Under the pieces are notes generated by a model that made no database searches, had not been told where the DNA came from, and saw only the letters and a program-made list of their open reading frames with translations. A DNA stretch of 64,000 nucleotides from Photorhabdus cinerea (GTDB taxonomy: Bacteria; Pseudomonadota; Gammaproteobacteria; Enterobacterales; Enterobacteriaceae). Positions 17,721 to 25,637 of this stretch are shown in pieces (the first letter of the stretch is position 1; every line of letters starts with the position of its first letter). A program made the translations under genes and the position numbers. Where the stretch lies: contig NZ_PUJW01000001.1 of assembly GCF_011189575.1 (NCBI RefSeq), positions 186,001-250,000 on the forward strand, written 5' to 3'.

Positions 17721-18247
17721 ACTTCCTCCCGTGGATCGGGATTATCGAGTACATCCTGAGTTTGTGTTTCACGCCAATAAGTAAGGCGTTTCAGCAAATC
17801 TTTATCATGACGAGCCAGAATCTGTGTTGCCAACAGTGCTGCGTTTGCGGCGCCTGCTTTCCCAATCGCCAATGTGCCGACAGGAATACCTTTCGGCATC
17901 TGTACGATAGAGTAAAGGCTGTCTACGCCATTAAGCGCGGCACTTTGTACGGGTACACCCAGAACCGGCACTAAGGTTTTAGCGGCCAACATTCCCGGCA
18001 GATGGGCGGCACCGCCTGCGCCAGCGATAATGACATCAAAACCATTTCGTTCAGCTTGCTCGGCAAAACTGAATAATTTATCTGGTGTGCGGTGGGCAGA
18101 AACAATTTCAACATGGAAAGGTACATCAAGAGAAGTGAGAATATCAGCTGCGTGCTGCATGGTTACCCAATCGCTTTTAGACCCCATGACAATGGCGATT
18201 TTAGCGTTGTGCTGAGCTGTTCCTGCTGAATCAGGCCGGGCAGTCAT
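17717..18247 (-). CDS. purE: N5-CAIR mutase PurE
   Basis: Class I PurE, which rearranges N5-CAIR to CAIR. The 176 residues carry MGSKSDW (about 21-27), SAHRTPDK (about 50-57) and GAGGAAHLPGM (about 76-86), all active-site segments. It is the first gene of the purEK operon; expected regulation is by PurR, but I did not identify a clear PurR box. The ~140-bp gap to lpxH holds no other gene. Confidence 0.96.
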   Translation of the reverse strand: MTARPDSAGTAQHNAKIAIVMGSKSDWVTMQHAADILTSLDVPFHVEIVSAHRTPDKLFSFAEQAERNGFDVIIAGAGGAAHLPGMLAAKTLVPVLGVPVQSAALNGVDSLYSIVQMPKGIPVGTLAIGKAGAANAALLATQILARHDKDLLKRLTYWRETQTQDVLDNPDPREEV

Positions 18248-18385
18248 AAATCAAATGCTCCTGTATTTTAACGTCCACCAGAACGAATATAGCGCTTTAA
18301 GGCCGCGGATCATATCATGCTCACACGCTAAGGAAAACGATTGCGTTACTTTATACTTTGCATTTTGATACCTGGTAAGGGTGAT

Positions 18386-19108
18386 TCAGAATGGGAAAAA
18401 GATAAGATCGGTTGATTTGTCCGTTATTTTGAACATCGATCCTTGATGATGCCATGCACCAAGCACACCGCGGTGATACATTTTATTATGTCGAGCAACT
18501 TCATGTACTGCAGGACGATGAGTATGCCCATGGATCATCCAGTCAGCTTGATACCGCTCAAAAGCATCAATAACAGCTTGCTGATTGACATCCATAATGG
18601 CTTCTGATTTTCGACTGTTGACAGATTGACTATTTGCCCGCATTTTTACGGCAATTTTCTGACGGATAAACAGGGGTAATAGTAAAAACAGACGTTGAAT
18701 CCATGGGGTATGAACCCGCTTACGGTATTGTTGATAACCTTCGTCATCAGTACATAAGGTATCTCCGTGCAGGATTAGCACCCGCTTACCATACAGTTCT
18801 AGGACTTTTTCCTGTGGTAGCAAGATTATTCCGCTTTCTTCAGCAAAGTGGGAACCGATTAGAAAATCACGATTGCCATGAATGAAATAACAGGTAACAC
18901 CTTGTTGATGCAGGGTTTTTAATGCACTGGCGATTTCACGGTGGAGAGGATTATCATCATCATCACCAATCCAGTAATCGAACAGATCACCGAGGATATA
19001 AAGGCTATCTGCCTGAAGAGCATCCTTACGCAGAAAACTCAGAAAACCGGCAGTGATCGCCGGTTCGTGTTCGCTTAGATGTAAATCCGCGATAAAAAGT
19101 GTGCACAT
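18386..19108 (-). CDS. lpxH: UDP-2,3-diacylglucosamine hydrolase LpxH
   Basis: Peripheral membrane metallophosphoesterase of lipid A synthesis that hydrolyses UDP-2,3-diacylglucosamine to lipid X. The 240-residue protein has the metal ligands in FIADLHL (D8, H10), GDLFDYW (near 41), GNRDFL (near 79), HGDTLC (near 114) and HGHTHRP (near 195-197). It lies 10 nt downstream of ppiB on the same strand, the arrangement known from enterobacteria. Confidence 0.96.
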   Translation of the reverse strand: MCTLFIADLHLSEHEPAITAGFLSFLRKDALQADSLYILGDLFDYWIGDDDDNPLHREIASALKTLHQQGVTCYFIHGNRDFLIGSHFAEESGIILLPQEKVLELYGKRVLILHGDTLCTDDEGYQQYRKRVHTPWIQRLFLLLPLFIRQKIAVKMRANSQSVNSRKSEAIMDVNQQAVIDAFERYQADWMIHGHTHRPAVHEVARHNKMYHRGVLGAWHHQGSMFKITDKSTDLIFFPF

Positions 19109-19118
19109 ACGCAGTAAA

Positions 19119-19613
19119 TTACTCGCTGATGGTCACTCTTTCGATAATGACATCTTCACGTGGTACGTCTTGATGCATACCGCTTCGGCCAGTAGAAACG
19201 CCTTTGATTTTATCAACAACGTCCATACCTTCGATAACCTCTGCAAATACACAGTAACCCCAACCATCAGGGCGCTCAGAGCGGAAATTCAAGAAATCGT
19301 TATCAACAACATTAATGAAGAATTGTGCGGTCGCTGAGTGTGGATCGTTGGTGCGGGCCATTGCCAGAGTACCACGGTTATTTTTCAGACCATTGTTGGC
19401 TTCATTTTGGATAGCTGCATCAGTCGATTTCTGTTTCATACCAGGTTCAAATCCACCACCTTGGATCATGAAACCGTTAATAACACGGTGGAAGATAGTA
19501 TTGTCGTAGAAACTATTGCGGCAGTAGTTTAAGAAATTCTCAACAGTTACAGGAGCTTTATCGGCGAAAGTGTTAATTACGATATCGCCAAAATTGGTAT
19601 GGAAAGTCACCAT
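19119..19613 (-). CDS. ppiB: Cytoplasmic peptidyl-prolyl isomerase PpiB
   Basis: Cyclophilin-type proline isomerase of 164 residues without a signal peptide. Active-site segments FHRVINGFMIQGG (about 41-53), AMARTNDPHSATAQFFINV (about 84-102) and the Trp of DGWGYCVFAEV (about 117) are present. Divergent from cysS; first gene of the ppiB-lpxH pair. Confidence 0.95.
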   Translation of the reverse strand: MVTFHTNFGDIVINTFADKAPVTVENFLNYCRNSFYDNTIFHRVINGFMIQGGGFEPGMKQKSTDAAIQNEANNGLKNNRGTLAMARTNDPHSATAQFFINVVDNDFLNFRSERPDGWGYCVFAEVIEGMDVVDKIKGVSTGRSGMHQDVPREDVIIERVTISE

Positions 19614-19882
19614 GATTGAAATCCTAATAATAGTTTTGATTAACCCGATTCAGGGCATTCGGACCAGGTGGCTTTTATATCACATCTACCATAATGAGTC
19701 AGTACCTATTAATTTCAGTAAGCTATCTTGATCGTCAACCTTGCAAAGTGCTTAATATCAGGTTTCAATATCTTATTGGACTATGTCGTATCGAAAATTT
19801 ATTCATGAGATAAGGACATAAATCCAGAATTATCAATTTGTTATTTTTAATCACGCGTACAGTGAATTTACGGAAAATCCCG

Positions 19883-21268
19883 ATGCTAAAAATTTTCAAT
19901 ACCCTCAGTCGTCAAAAAGAAGAATTTAAGCCAATTCATCCAGGGATAGTAGGGATGTACGTGTGTGGTATCACGATTTATGACCTATGCCATATTGGTC
20001 ACGGCAGAACATTTGTTTCCTTTGATGTGGTTGCTCGTTACCTGCGTTACCTGGGATATGACTTGACATATGTGCGGAATGTGACCGATGTTGATGACAA
20101 GATCATCAAACGTGCAGCAGAAAATCATGAAAGTTGTGATGAACTGACTAGCCGTATGTTGGCTGAAATGTATAAAGATTTTGATGCACTGAACATTTTA
20201 CGCCCTGATCTGGAACCACGTGCAACTCGTCATATACCGGAAATTATTGAACTGACCGAATCGTTGATAAAACGTGGTCATGCTTATGTTGCAGATAATG
20301 GTGATGTCATGTTCTCTGTCGAAAGTGATTTGGCTTACGGAGCGCTTTCCCGTCAGGACCTTAGTCAGTTACAGGCCGGAGCACGAGTAGAAGTGGCTGA
20401 TGTCAAGCGTAACCCAATGGATTTCGTATTGTGGAAAATGTCTAAGCCAGGTGAGCCAAGCTGGGAATCGCCGTGGGGAAAAGGGCGTCCGGGGTGGCAC
20501 ATTGAATGCTCTGCTATGAACAATAAACAGCTGGGTAATCATTTTGATATTCATGGTGGTGGTGCTGATCTGATGTTTCCACATCATGAAAATGAAATTG
20601 CTCAGTCTACCTGTGCTCATGATGGCCCGTATGTGAATTATTGGATGCATTCGGGAATGGTCATGGTGGATAAAGAGAAGATGTCCAAATCGCTGAACAA
20701 CTTCTTTACTATCCGTGATGTACTGAAATATTACGATGCAGAAACGGTACGTTATTTCCTGCTATCAGGTCATTATCGTAGTCAACTTAACTACACTGAA
20801 GAAAATCTGAAACAGGCACGTACTGCGCTTGAACGTCTTTACACTTCTCTGCGTGGCACAGATTTTTCTGTCCCGCCAGCAGGAGGTGAAGTGTTTGAAG
20901 CGCGTTTCATTGAAGCAATGAATGATGATTTCAATACCCCGGAGGCTTATTCAGTACTGTTTGATATGGCACGTGAAATCAACTGCCTGAAATCAGAAGA
21001 TTTATCTGCTGCGAATGGTTTGGCGGCTGCGTTGCGTAAACTGGCTGGAATTTTAGGTCTGTTGGAACAAGAGCCGGAACAATTCCTGCATAGTGGTGTT
21101 CAGGCTGATGATGAAGACATTGCCAAAATTGAAGCATTGATTAAGCAGCGTAATGATGCTCGTAAAAACAAAGATTGGGCGCTGGCAGATTCTGCTCGTG
21201 ATCAGTTGAATGAGATGGGCATTGAACTGGAAGATGGTCCGCAAGGGACGAGCTGGCGTCGTAAATAA
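19883..21268 (+). CDS. cysS: Cysteinyl-tRNA synthetase CysS
   Basis: Class I synthetase that charges tRNA-Cys; 461 residues, the usual size. HIGH is at 37-40 (CHIGHGRTF), zinc ligand C28 lies in MYVCGI, other ligands occur in HIECSAMN and HHENEIAQ, and KEKMSKSL is the KMSKS loop. The frame is open to a start 45 nt upstream, but MLKIFNTLSRQKEEF at 19883 matches the conserved N-terminus and was chosen. Followed by a strong terminator. Confidence 0.96.
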   Translation: MLKIFNTLSRQKEEFKPIHPGIVGMYVCGITIYDLCHIGHGRTFVSFDVVARYLRYLGYDLTYVRNVTDVDDKIIKRAAENHESCDELTSRMLAEMYKDFDALNILRPDLEPRATRHIPEIIELTESLIKRGHAYVADNGDVMFSVESDLAYGALSRQDLSQLQAGARVEVADVKRNPMDFVLWKMSKPGEPSWESPWGKGRPGWHIECSAMNNKQLGNHFDIHGGGADLMFPHHENEIAQSTCAHDGPYVNYWMHSGMVMVDKEKMSKSLNNFFTIRDVLKYYDAETVRYFLLSGHYRSQLNYTEENLKQARTALERLYTSLRGTDFSVPPAGGEVFEARFIEAMNDDFNTPEAYSVLFDMAREINCLKSEDLSAANGLAAALRKLAGILGLLEQEPEQFLHSGVQADDEDIAKIEALIKQRNDARKNKDWALADSARDQLNEMGIELEDGPQGTSWRRK

Positions 21269-21300
21269 GCTCGATAGAGTATAACGGCCTTGGTAATTAG

Positions 21301-21326
21301 GGCTCCCTTTTGGGGAGCCTATTTTA
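21301..21326 (+). terminator. Rho-independent terminator after cysS
   Basis: Stem GGCTCCC / GGGAGCC with loop TTTTG and tail TATTTTA, between the convergent cysS and ybcJ genes. Confidence 0.85.
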
Positions 21327-21327
21327 G

Positions 21328-21546
21328 TTATTCTTTGATGCAAACAGAGTCACCATTGAAGGTGACAACCTGTCCGGCTGTAATTTTGCAGCGTTTGCGA
21401 GTCTCTGTTTGACCATTGACTTCGATCAGACCTTCGGCAATCACTGCCTTGGCACTAGCGCCGCTTTCACTCCATCCTTGAAACTTCAGCAGATCGCACA
21501 GTTCCACATGGGGATGACCTTCCAAATAAAAAATTTCCATGAGCAA
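21328..21546 (-). CDS. ybcJ: S4-domain RNA-binding protein YbcJ
   Basis: A 72-residue S4-like RNA-binding protein. Typical segments are LCDLLKFQGWSESGASAKAVIAEGLIEVNG and TRKRCKI. It follows folD with 3 nt between stop and start, the order known in E. coli. Ribosome association is inferred from the fold. Confidence 0.93.
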   Translation of the reverse strand: MLMEIFYLEGHPHVELCDLLKFQGWSESGASAKAVIAEGLIEVNGQTETRKRCKITAGQVVTFNGDSVCIKE

Positions 21547-21549
21547 CCT

Positions 21550-22416
21550 TCAGTTTTTTTCCACATCGTGATATTCCTCGCAAGCTTGCAAGGTATTCTG
21601 GATAAGCGTAGCCACTGTCATTGGACCAACACCACCTGGAACAGGAGAGATCCAACTTGCTCGCTCTGATGCAGTTTCAAAATCAACATCACCAATGACT
21701 TTACCGTCTTCCAGTCGGTTAATTCCGACGTCAATAACAATAGCACCTGGTTTAATCCACTCACCAGGGATAAAGTTTGGTTTACCGACAGCCACAATCA
21801 GCAAATCCGCATGTTCCACATGGTGGCGTAAATCTTTGGTAAAACGATGAGTAACCGTAGTGGTACAGCCAGCCAGTAACAATTCCAGACTCATTGGACG
21901 ACCAACAATATTTGAGGCACCGATAATGACGGCATTCAGGCCATATGTGTTGATTCCACAACGCTCAAGCAAAGTTGCAATGCCGCGCGGGGTGCAAGGG
22001 CGTAGCTTTGGTGCGCGTTGACACAGACGGCCAATATTATAAGGATGGAAGCCATCAACATCTTTATCAGGTTGGATACGTTCCAGAACTTTGACGTTAT
22101 CAATTCCGGCGGGTAGAGGAAGTTGAACCAGAATCCCATCAATATTTGAATCATTATTAAGCTGATCGATAAGGTTCAACAATTCTGCTTCGCAGGTGGT
22201 ATCTGGCAGGTCATAGGAACGGGAAACGAACCCGACTTCTTCACAGGCACGACGTTTACTTGCGACATAAATCTGAGAGGCGGGGTTTTCTCCGACTAAA
22301 ACAACGGCGAGACCGGGAGCACGTTTTCCCGCTGCGACACGTTGTTGAACACGTTCGGCTACTTCACTTCTAATTGTCTGCGCAATCGTTTTCCCGTCAA
22401 TAATTTTTGCTGGCAT
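21550..22416 (-). CDS. folD: Bifunctional methylene-THF dehydrogenase/cyclohydrolase FolD
   Basis: Interconverts 5,10-methylene-THF, methenyl-THF and 10-formyl-THF in one-carbon metabolism. The 288 residues carry the catalytic Lys block YVASKRRACEEVGF (about 51-64), QLPLPAGID (about 99-107), the NADP site GASNIVGRPM (about 165-174) and C-terminal PVPGGVGPMTVATL. The frame is open nine codons further up, but the ATG at 22416 (MPAKIIDGKTIAQ) matches the family N-terminus. Gene order folD-ybcJ beside argU matches E. coli. Confidence 0.96.
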   Translation of the reverse strand: MPAKIIDGKTIAQTIRSEVAERVQQRVAAGKRAPGLAVVLVGENPASQIYVASKRRACEEVGFVSRSYDLPDTTCEAELLNLIDQLNNDSNIDGILVQLPLPAGIDNVKVLERIQPDKDVDGFHPYNIGRLCQRAPKLRPCTPRGIATLLERCGINTYGLNAVIIGASNIVGRPMSLELLLAGCTTTVTHRFTKDLRHHVEHADLLIVAVGKPNFIPGEWIKPGAIVIDVGINRLEDGKVIGDVDFETASERASWISPVPGGVGPMTVATLIQNTLQACEEYHDVEKN

Positions 22417-22538
22417 GTACTCATAAATCCATAAATCAAACATTGGGATGTCGCCTATTTTGTCAGAACATGAACGTGCTGTCAGTTTTATTGATAATCA
22501 GAAAATAGCCAGATGAAGATTTATAAGAAGAAAAGCCA

Positions 22539-22566
22539 TTGACTCAAGGGTTTGTCCCCGTATAAT
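22539..22566 (+). promoter_or_regulatory. tRNA-Arg promoter
   Basis: TTGACT at 22539-22544 and TATAAT at 22561-22566 with 16 bp between, followed by a C-rich stretch (CTCACCCC), the kind of discriminator seen in stringently controlled stable-RNA promoters. About 46 bp upstream of the tRNA. Confidence 0.85.
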
Positions 22567-22612
22567 CTCACCCCGCATCGAAGCATTACTGATGCAGCTC
22601 ATCTCCCAAGAT

Positions 22613-22689
22613 GCGCCCTTAGCTCAGTTGGATAGAGCAACGGCCTTCTAAGCCGTAGGTCACAGGTTCGAATCCTGTAGGGCGTACCA
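22613..22689 (+). tRNA. argU: tRNA-Arg(TCT)
   Basis: 77 nt including encoded CCA. The acceptor GCGCCCT pairs with AGGGCGT (first pair G-U), the D loop contains AGCTCAGTTGGATAGAGC, the anticodon loop is CTTCTAA with anticodon TCT, and the T arm is ACAGGTTCGAATCCTGT. It decodes AGA/AGG. It lies beside folD-ybcJ, as E. coli argU does, and its 3' end is a known integration site for tyrosine-recombinase elements; an integrase gene follows at 22855. Confidence 0.97.
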
Positions 22690-22854
22690 TCTCTAAGTCT
22701 TCAAACATCTTTTAAAGTCTACAAATCCCTTAAAAAACAACGAAAATTAAGAAATCCCAGTCTGCCAGCGTCTACTAAGGTATGTTGAAATCTACAGATC
22801 TCTGGGGGCATAATAGGGGGCATTGTTAGGTTCAATCAAAATGGATGCCCCCAA
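22660..22854 (+). other. Probable attL and integrase arm-site region
   Basis: The T arm and acceptor end of argU (22,660-22,689) is the expected crossover core. The following 165 bp carry three similar short blocks (GTCTACAAATC near 22,718, GTCTACTAAGG near 22,770, ATCTACAGATC near 22,789), spaced like integrase arm-binding sites. No gene lies in it. The assignment is inferred; the matching attR is not in the window. Confidence 0.5.
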
Positions 22855-23538
22855 ATGAAGTTGACAGCCAGACAGATAGACACCGCAAAGCCCAAAGACA
22901 AAACGTACAAACTCTCCGATGGTGGGGGCATGTACTTAGAAATTTTCCCGAATGGTTCCAAATGTTGGCGGTTAAAATATCGCTTTGCTGGTAAAGAGAA
23001 GCGATTGGCATTTGGCACTTATCCCACCGTAACGTTAGTAGAAGCCAGAAACAAACGAGAGGACGCCAAGAAAATATTGGTAAATGGCGATGATCCAGGG
23101 CAAGTTAAAAGACAGGAAAAAAGAGAAAAGGCTCTCATAGTAAATAACAGCTTTGAAAAAATCGCCCTTGAATGGCACGCTTACAAGCTCCCTAATTGGT
23201 CAAAGGGATATGGAGATGACCTTTTAGAAGGCTTCACAAAAGATATTTTCCCCTATATCGGCAAACATGCCATCACTGATATCAAACCCTTAGACATGCT
23301 CACCGTCCTGCGCAAAATGGAACAGCGCGGCGTTCTTGATAAGTTGAAAAAGATCAGGCAGGCATGTAACCAAGTTTTCAGATACGCAATTGTCACAGGA
23401 AGAGCAGAATATAATCCTGCTGCTGAACTGGCTGGAGCATTAGCAACACCGAAAGCCAAACATTTCCCGCATTTGAATGTTGATGAATTACCCGCGTTTC
23501 TACAGGCACTTTCCCTCTATAGCGGAAGTAAGATGTAG
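22855..23538 (+). pseudogene. int: P4-type tyrosine integrase, N-terminal fragment
   Basis: Codons 1-226 encode the N-terminal arm-binding domain (LTARQIDTAKPKDKTYKLSDGGG, then YRFAGKEKRLAFGTYPTVTL) and the core-binding domain. The catalytic half is missing: after S-G-S-K the sequence enters the Mu-like prophage end and meets a stop two codons later. The remaining catalytic half is found at 57,821-58,360, and joining the two pieces restores one frame of about 404 codons. As it stands the product lacks all catalytic residues, so the host element should not be able to excise with its own integrase. Confidence 0.93.
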
Positions 23539-23548
23539 CGCGGCGGCC

Positions 23549-23625
23549 AATTTTGCACTATTTGGCGGTATATTCTGCACTATTTCAAGTGAAATTACCG
23601 CCCCATAATGCACAGTGCAGAATAA
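23549..23625 (+). repeat. Right-end transposase binding sites R1-R3 (candidate)
   Basis: AATTTTGCACTATT at 23,549-23,562 and TATTCTGCACTATT at 23,571-23,584 lie in the same orientation 22 bp apart, and an inverted copy (read TTATTCTGCACTGT) is at 23,612-23,625. The same motif recurs at the other end of the prophage. Spacing of two adjacent sites plus a third further in resembles Mu R1-R3. Confidence 0.72.
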
Positions 23626-23630
23626 AACAC

Positions 23631-24209
23631 CTAATTAAAAGTATCATCATTAGCCGCACGACCTACAGGCAGGTATTTGTAAGTGCTTGACAGTGAAATA
23701 TTAAACGCGTTGGCGATCTCACGCCGTGTTTTTCCCTGATTCAATAATTGGATCGCCTGCTGGTATTTATCTTCCGGCAGTGCCACTGGACGCCCGCCAA
23801 TTCGCCCCTGTGCCCGTGCTGCCGCTAATCCAGCATTCGTACGTTCAATAATCAGCTCGCGTTCCATTTCGGCCAGCGCACTCATGACATAGAAGAAAAA
23901 CCGTCCCATCGGGGTACTGGTATCAATGCTGTCGGTCAGGCTCTGGAAATGAACCCCATCATTGTTAAGCCGCTCGTTCAGCGCAATCAAGTTTTTCACA
24001 CTGCGCCCCAATCGGTCTAATTTCCAGACTACCAGTGTGTCGCCTGATTTCAGGTGCGCCAACGCCTGTGTTAATCCCGGTCGATTGGCTGTTTTCCCGC
24101 TGATTTTATCCTCAAAAATCTGTTCACAATTCACCCCGATCAATGCATTTCTCTGTAAATCACTGTTTTGGTCATTTGTTGACACGCGGATATAGCCAAT
24201 TTTTGCCAT
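23631..24209 (-). CDS. gin: Serine site-specific DNA invertase, Gin/Hin family
   Basis: Inverts the adjacent tail-fibre segment by recombining two gix-like sites. The 192 residues hold the catalytic N-terminal domain (IGYIRVSTNDQNSDLQRNAL with the active Ser in RVST, then LVVWKLDRLGRS), the long dimer helix (GRFFFYVMSALAEMERELIIERT) and a C-terminal HTH (KTRREIANAFNISLSSTYKY). Close to Mu Gin throughout. The ATG at 24,209 has GGAG 6-10 nt upstream and gives the family N-terminus; the frame extends four codons more. Last phage gene before the right end. Confidence 0.94.
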   Translation of the reverse strand: MAKIGYIRVSTNDQNSDLQRNALIGVNCEQIFEDKISGKTANRPGLTQALAHLKSGDTLVVWKLDRLGRSVKNLIALNERLNNDGVHFQSLTDSIDTSTPMGRFFFYVMSALAEMERELIIERTNAGLAAARAQGRIGGRPVALPEDKYQQAIQLLNQGKTRREIANAFNISLSSTYKYLPVGRAANDDTFN

Positions 24210-24228
24210 TTGAAACTCCATTTATTCC

Positions 24229-24243
24229 ATAATTGGCAATTAT
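24229..24243. repeat. 15-bp palindrome upstream of gin
   Basis: ATAATTG-G-CAATTAT is a perfect inverted repeat 20 bp upstream of the chosen gin start and 28 bp from the gix site. It may be an operator for gin expression; no known binding protein can be named. Confidence 0.5.
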
Positions 24244-24270
24244 ATCAGATGGATAGGTCAATATATTGAT

Positions 24271-24296
24271 TTGTATTAAACCTCGGTTTGGCGGAA
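24271..24296 (+). other. gix-like recombination site, invertase-proximal
   Basis: A 26-bp site with palindromic core AAACCTCGGTTT (24,278-24,289), whose reverse complement is the Mu gix core with the central dinucleotide GA. The outer bases also fit (inverted TTCCGCC on one side). It is an inverted repeat of the site at 26,057-26,082. The core lies in the reading frame of the silent fibre end. Confidence 0.9.
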
Positions 24297-25004
24297 ACAC
24301 AGCGACTAGCGGCGAATGCGGCTGACCGTGATTGGGTTTCTGAGAGATTTTTCCGACAAAGGTCTAATACCGCCGAGGTAGCAGGACGATGGCCTCGTAT
24401 TAATTTTCGATCCGATGAATATCGCAATACATTTTTTGGATTTGAGGCTGATTTTACCATTCGACAGCCTCAATTGTATTTTTACGAGCGGTATACAGGA
24501 ACGGACAATAATTTATATGTCATATTTCTACCACAACGTAGCGGCACGATCACCCTCAACACAGATTACACCATCGTTGACGGATTCATGAAACGCGCCT
24601 CACCCATCATCAAAATCTGGAGCGCTGGCGAATTCGAGACCAACGACGAATCAGCAGGCGCAACGGTTGAACGTTTATCTGAGGGCGTCTATCTCATCAA
24701 AAACGTGCTGGGATTCAATGCCGATGCTGCGTGGGGCGGTGTTGATGGCGGGGTGGAAATACCGATGTGCAAAAATAAACTGCCGTTGATTTGGGTCGAT
24801 TACAAAGTGCTGCCGGACGGTTCCATTAAATTAATGACCTATCACCGAGAGCACCATAATGCACCGGAGTTCGCTAAAAATGTGCGGCAGGGGTATTCAG
24901 ATGGCGATCCGGTTGATATTCCTGGCGGACGGTCTATATCCATCCGAGTGCAAATGCCGGAAAACTCCATTTGGAATCAACAACAGAAAAAATTAGCTGA
25001 ATAG
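24279..25004 (+). CDS. Silent alternative tail-fibre C-terminus (S'-like)
   Basis: An open frame running out of the gix core (codons N-L-G-L) for about 240 residues. In the present orientation it has no fibre N-terminus and no clear start beyond a TTG in the core, so it should not be expressed as a fibre. After inversion it would continue the fibre N-terminus (residues 1-141) to give a fibre of about 379 residues. The sequence (AANAADRDWVSERFF, then YFYERYTGTDNNLYVIF and GVDGGVEIPMCKNKLPLIW) lacks the collar motif of the expressed version. It is of the tail-fibre/tail-protein type seen in other enterobacterial prophages. No assembly gene follows it; a terminator does. Confidence 0.8.
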   Translation, partial: NLGLAETQRLAANAADRDWVSERFFRQRSNTAEVAGRWPRINFRSDEYRNTFFGFEADFTIRQPQLYFYERYTGTDNNLYVIFLPQRSGTITLNTDYTIVDGFMKRASPIIKIWSAGEFETNDESAGATVERLSEGVYLIKNVLGFNADAAWGGVDGGVEIPMCKNKLPLIWVDYKVLPDGSIKLMTYHREHHNAPEFAKNVRQGYSDGDPVDIPGGRSISIRVQMPENSIWNQQQKKLAE

Positions 25005-25022
25005 GAATAATACAAATAATAT

Positions 25023-25042
25023 AGGGGCGCATAGCCCCTTTT
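25023..25042. terminator. Terminator between convergent fibre ends
   Basis: GGGGC-GCATA-GCCCC hairpin with TTTT on the plus strand and a T/A-rich run on the minus strand. It lies between the stops of the silent fibre end and the fibre-assembly gene and so can end both orientations inside the invertible segment. Confidence 0.72.
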
Positions 25043-25043
25043 A

Positions 25044-25637
25044 TCACTCCGGTTGCTCCGGCCATTGGATATCGGGCGCGGTCGAACAATCCACCCGATT
25101 GAGCAGCACCCTGTAACGTCGCCATGCGGTTAACGCAAACTGTTCGGCATCGGTGGCGATATTGAGGTCAACGGCGTCCTGTAATGGAGTGATAGCAATA
25201 TCAGCCTGTTGTCGCAATGATAATTTTTGCTGTTCAGCCTGTTGCTGTTCATACTGGCGTTGTGCCTGAGTATCTGTGACCCACCGTTTGCCGTTCCATT
25301 TATCAAACGGTGTTGCGGGTGCCTCTGGTGTTGTTTTTGGTGGATAATCACCGAGTTCGGTAATCACCTGCGCGGCACCTGTTTCAATACTGTAAATAGT
25401 TTCGCCGCGATGATCTGCGACGTATTCCCACGCGGATAAATCCAATGACCGACAGATGGTATAACCCTGTTTGTGGTCATCTGGTGCATCAATACAGGAA
25501 TGTGCAGGGACGCCAAAACCTATGGGTAAATACTCCTCAGATGCAGAGCTATATTCCCGTGTCTCGCTATGATAGTTATAAACAGTAATATTACCCGCAA
25601 CAGTGGCGATATGATTTTTGTCTAATTTTGCAATCAT
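25044..25637 (-). CDS. U: Tail fibre assembly chaperone (Mu U-like)
   Basis: A 197-residue protein of the Caudovirales fibre-assembly family that helps fibres fold or attach. Typical features are the N-terminal YHSETREYSSASEEYLP region, the central GEYPP-like GDYPPKT segment and the C-terminal WRRYRVLLNRVDCSTAPDIQWPEQP block. Start and fibre stop overlap (TAATG), so it is coupled to the expressed fibre. It lies inside the invertible segment and would lose its promoter link after inversion. Confidence 0.88.
   Translation of the reverse strand: MIAKLDKNHIATVAGNITVYNYHSETREYSSASEEYLPIGFGVPAHSCIDAPDDHKQGYTICRSLDLSAWEYVADHRGETIYSIETGAAQVITELGDYPPKTTPEAPATPFDKWNGKRWVTDTQAQRQYEQQQAEQQKLSLRQQADIAITPLQDAVDLNIATDAEQFALTAWRRYRVLLNRVDCSTAPDIQWPEQPE

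Noticed and set aside
22855..23538. Reading the 227-codon integrase piece as a complete small gene
   Set aside because: It lacks the whole catalytic half, ends at the phage junction, and its other half is found at 57,821.
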